NCBI RefSeq assembly: GCF_023701485.1
Contig: NZ_JAMQBK010000062.1
Coordinates: 1-64,000, forward strand
Direction of reading: 5' to 3'
From: Aporhodopirellula aestuarii
Lineage (GTDB): Bacteria; Planctomycetota; Planctomycetia; Pirellulales; Pirellulaceae
DNA length: 64,000 bases
Translations under genes and position numbers: made by a program
The notes under the pieces: model-generated
Database searches by the model: none
Told to the model about the DNA's origin: nothing
What the model saw: the letters and a program-made list of their open reading frames with translations, nothing else
Part shown: piece after piece, positions 62,501-64,000 of the stretch
Position numbering within the stretch: the stretch's first letter is position 1
Layout: every line of letters starts with the position of its first letter

Positions 62501-63817
62501 TTTCGTCCCGGTACGGAGGATGACGGGATCCATTTGACGATTCATCCGGCGGCGTTGCCCCAGGTGAGCGATGAGGCTCTCGATTGGTTGGTGCCGGGGC
62601 AACTCGAGACGAAAGTGATCGCGATGATCAAGTCGTTGCCGAAGCGATTGCGACGGTTGTTGATTCCGGCGGCCGATGTGGCGAAGAAGGTGACCGAGGA
62701 GATCGCTAGCAAACGCGGTCAGTCCGCTTTCATGCCGACGCTGTGTGAGGCGTTGACCCGGCATGCCGAAACGAGGATCAGCCCCGACGACTTCCAAGAA
62801 GACAAACTCGAACAACATCTGCGTTTTTTGGTCCGCGTGGTCGACGACGAGGGTAAAGTCCTCGCGCTGGATCGCAGTGTTGATTCGATCAAGCAGAAGC
62901 TCGGATCGGTTTCGGAAGCGACGGACGTGAGTTCGGAAGAATCGAGCAGCGAGGACGATTGGTCACGAGAGAAAATGACCGCTTGGGATATCGAGCGTTT
63001 GCCAAAGGAAGTGATCCGCAAACGCGGTGGAGTGCAGGTGGCACAATTCCCCGGTTTGGTTGATCGTGGCGATTTCGTCTCGACACGGTTGTTTGCAGAC
63101 GCGACGATCGCTGAGTCGAACAGCCGACTGGGATTGGCTCGGTTGTTTTCGATTGCGTGTCGCAAAGATCTTCGTGCCCAGGTGCGGCATTTGCCGAAGT
63201 TGGCGGATGCGAAACTGAAGCTCGGCCCGATCGTGTCGGCAGGAGTCATCGAGTCGTCATTGGCTGATTTGCTCGCCCGGCTTGCGGTCGTCGAGAAACG
63301 TCCGATCGTGCGTTCGCCGGACGAGTTTGCCGCGAGACTAGCGGAAGCCCCCGCGAGAATCGGCGAAGCAACTCAGGACGTGGCCACGTGGCTTACGAAA
63401 TTGACGGATGCCTACCACGCGGCGCGTGTCGCTCGGGAAGAGATGACGTCGAACAAGTTTGCTGATGTGGTTGCGGACGTGGATTTGCAGATGCAGTGGT
63501 TGTTTGCCGATGGGTTTCTTTCGTGGACCCCCTGGCAACACTTGCAGCACGTGCCTCGCTATCTCAACGCGATTGCCTACCGGCTTGATAAAGTCAGGTC
63601 GGGCGGTGAGCAACGCGATGCGGAGTCACGGCAGGTCGTTGGTTCGTTGTGGGATCGTTGGCTGGCGTCAAGGCATCCAGATGAACAGAACCCACGGGCG
63701 AATGCGGATTCCGAGTTTCGGTGGTTGATCGAAGAACTCCGTGTTAGCCAATTCGCACAACCGCTTGGGACGGCGGTGAAAGTATCGCCCAAACGATGCG
63801 AGAAATTGTTGATATGA
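59573..63817 (+). CDS. hrpA: ATP-dependent RNA helicase HrpA (DEAH family)
   Basis: 1414 residues, slightly longer than typical HrpA (~1300). No ATG is available before the domain, so TTG 59573 is the assumed start. DEAH motifs: GETGSGKST (I), TQPRRLAARS (Ia), TDGILL, DEAHERSLNIDFLLG (II), SATIDAERF (III), FLPTERDIREV (IV), FATNVAESSLTVPGIRYVIDSG (V) and QRSGRCGRIGPG (VI). HA2/OB-NTP-binding regions and the long C-terminal DUF3418 region follow, as in HrpA. It acts on mRNA or ribosome rescue; the role in planctomycetes is not shown here. The stop overlaps coaE by 4 bp. Confidence 0.95.
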   Translation: MNQKPASPNLTSPPPSVQASPPSSDEHLDLDDVTLTRADRARLKRQKSRLRRGPESSAGQAEEQFAARVSAAAARAEARQTAEVKLEFPAELPISEHRVNIVSLLRENQVIVVCGETGSGKSTQLPKMCVEAGFGRDGMIGHTQPRRLAARSIAARLAEETGTILGNEIGYQVRFGDKTSDRTLIKLMTDGILLAETGSDPDLLAYDVIIIDEAHERSLNIDFLLGLLRRIMDRRPELRIIITSATIDAERFAEHFGKPDSETGEIIPAPILQVEGRGYPVELRYFPWEDVNSGASRGYDLSMHVTAAIDLLRRDGSGDTLVFLPTERDIREVSHVVAGHFKRAGLENRVELLPLYARLPQSAQQAIFHPTGGKQRIIFATNVAESSLTVPGIRYVIDSGTARISRYSVRSKVQRLPVEPVSRASANQRSGRCGRIGPGIAVRLYDVEDFESRDAFTTPEIRRTNLASVVLQSKVLRLGRLEDFPLIDPPRVDAIREGFRTLAELGAVDADGELTEIGWQLGRMPVDPRVGRILIAAEQHGVLPEVLPIAAAMEIPDPRDRPPDKRAAADQAHAQFADPESDFLNLLRIWRFYDEMSSKYGRGKMTRVLRQNFLSPNRMREWSDVYRQLKEMAATNLGALDPVNDRAVQKDKREKNRQRDSRKGRQRGRLHIGPIRYSDTEPAHGDDIAPIVDEDRYAQIHQALLTGLLSGVAMAGEKNEYTGAGGLKLFLWPGSGVFEAKPKWIVAAELVETAKQYARTVAKIQPSWIEAVGDHMLKSSFSDPHWSRKASGAFCYQRRSLFGLPVVLRRRVPLAPIDAIEARNLLIRNGLVGGELPTTAKFVRHNRALLESIEKLAAKTRRRDLVVDDYVLQAFYQSRLPDWACDRARLEKFDRACQVPDWAGRLKDDVDLATWLADPPSPSVEDEVPDAAPGDSEGTPYLRPEDLLETTASKIDNEDFPDELASGATRLPLEYHFRPGTEDDGIHLTIHPAALPQVSDEALDWLVPGQLETKVIAMIKSLPKRLRRLLIPAADVAKKVTEEIASKRGQSAFMPTLCEALTRHAETRISPDDFQEDKLEQHLRFLVRVVDDEGKVLALDRSVDSIKQKLGSVSEATDVSSEESSSEDDWSREKMTAWDIERLPKEVIRKRGGVQVAQFPGLVDRGDFVSTRLFADATIAESNSRLGLARLFSIACRKDLRAQVRHLPKLADAKLKLGPIVSAGVIESSLADLLARLAVVEKRPIVRSPDEFAARLAEAPARIGEATQDVATWLTKLTDAYHAARVAREEMTSNKFADVVADVDLQMQWLFADGFLSWTPWQHLQHVPRYLNAIAYRLDKVRSGGEQRDAESRQVVGSLWDRWLASRHPDEQNPRANADSEFRWLIEELRVSQFAQPLGTAVKVSPKRCEKLLI

Positions 63818-64000
63818 CATCAGGCACCAACACACGCGTGATCGGCATTATCGGGCCCCCGTGCAGCGGGAAATCAACGGTGGCCGAGTTTGTTCAATCG
63901 CTCGGCGGGGTCTGGCTCAATGCGGATAAGATCGCGAAGGAGCAACTCGGGAATCCCGATGTGATCGGTCAACTCGTTGAATCGTTTGGCAACGGGATCC
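63814..64000 (+). CDS. coaE: dephospho-CoA kinase, 5' part (cut by window end)
   Basis: ATG at 63814 overlaps the hrpA stop (ATGA). The first ~62 residues read RVIGIIGPPCSGKSTVAEF (P-loop) and WLNADKIAKEQLGNP, the CoaE pattern of P-loop plus 'xDAD(x)IA(r/k)'. The last step of coenzyme A synthesis is the expected reaction. The remaining ~130-150 residues lie outside the window. Confidence 0.85.
   Translation, partial: MTSGTNTRVIGIIGPPCSGKSTVAEFVQSLGGVWLNADKIAKEQLGNPDVIGQLVESFGNGI

Overview
The window looks like chromosomal DNA of a planctomycete, probably of the Rhodopirellula/Pirellulaceae type. The reasons are family content rather than any database search: a DUF1587/1592/1588/1585 cytochrome-like gene with a DUF1552 partner, a secreted RTX metalloprotease carrying the planctomycete LEPRHLM anchor motif, several exported glycoside hydrolases, very long TPR-CHAT proteins, weak Shine-Dalgarno signals, frequent ATGA/GTGA gene overlaps and many dispersed degenerate repeats.

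Layout. 1-1495 has no credible gene but holds diverged direct repeats and a 111-bp inverted-repeat element. 1532-6595 (minus) is the DUF1592-DUF1552-hypothetical operon. 7509-13849 (plus) is a two-gene unit, an exported TPR-CHAT protease-like protein overlapping by 4 bp an exported caspase-fold protein. 14138-18342 holds a GH42-like hydrolase divergent from a GH50 agarase-like gene that is broken at its 3' end. 18746-20887 is the RTX metalloprotease. 21069-23041 is a mobile-element patch (RAYT-like HUH transposase, a transposase-like scrap, an IS3-family remnant ending in a G-rich tandem repeat). 23127-23956 holds tRNA-Leu(GAG) and trpF. 25338-30876 is a TetR-adaptor-RND efflux operon with a candidate operator. 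30955-32856 is a GAF/PP2C-type phosphatase. 32884-36444 (minus) holds bioA and a YdeP-like molybdopterin oxidoreductase. 36663-40862 (minus) holds a second exported TPR-CHAT protein and a GH29 fucosidase.

41405-50715 is the most striking region: two giant CheB-CheR-PAS-kinase-receiver hybrids transcribed divergently from a 638-bp spacer. The minus-strand one has an intact CheB triad and a complete LOV (blue-light, flavin-cysteinyl) signature; the plus-strand one has lost the CheB serine and histidine and carries ordinary PAS domains. They may form a light-responsive signalling pair that combines adaptation-type enzymes with a phosphorelay.

51089-64000 holds a PP1-like metallophosphoesterase preceded by a tiny overlapping ORF and a perfect -10 box, tRNA-Pro(TGG), a small coiled-coil protein, a membrane histidine kinase, and a plus-strand run of a small membrane protein, ABC ATPase, ABC permease with a large extracytoplasmic domain, PH-domain membrane protein, hrpA and the start of coaE. 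Repeat copies at 1382, 7146, 41051, 41142 and 50870 together with the RAYT-like gene suggest a REP/BIME-like repeat system, which is inference.
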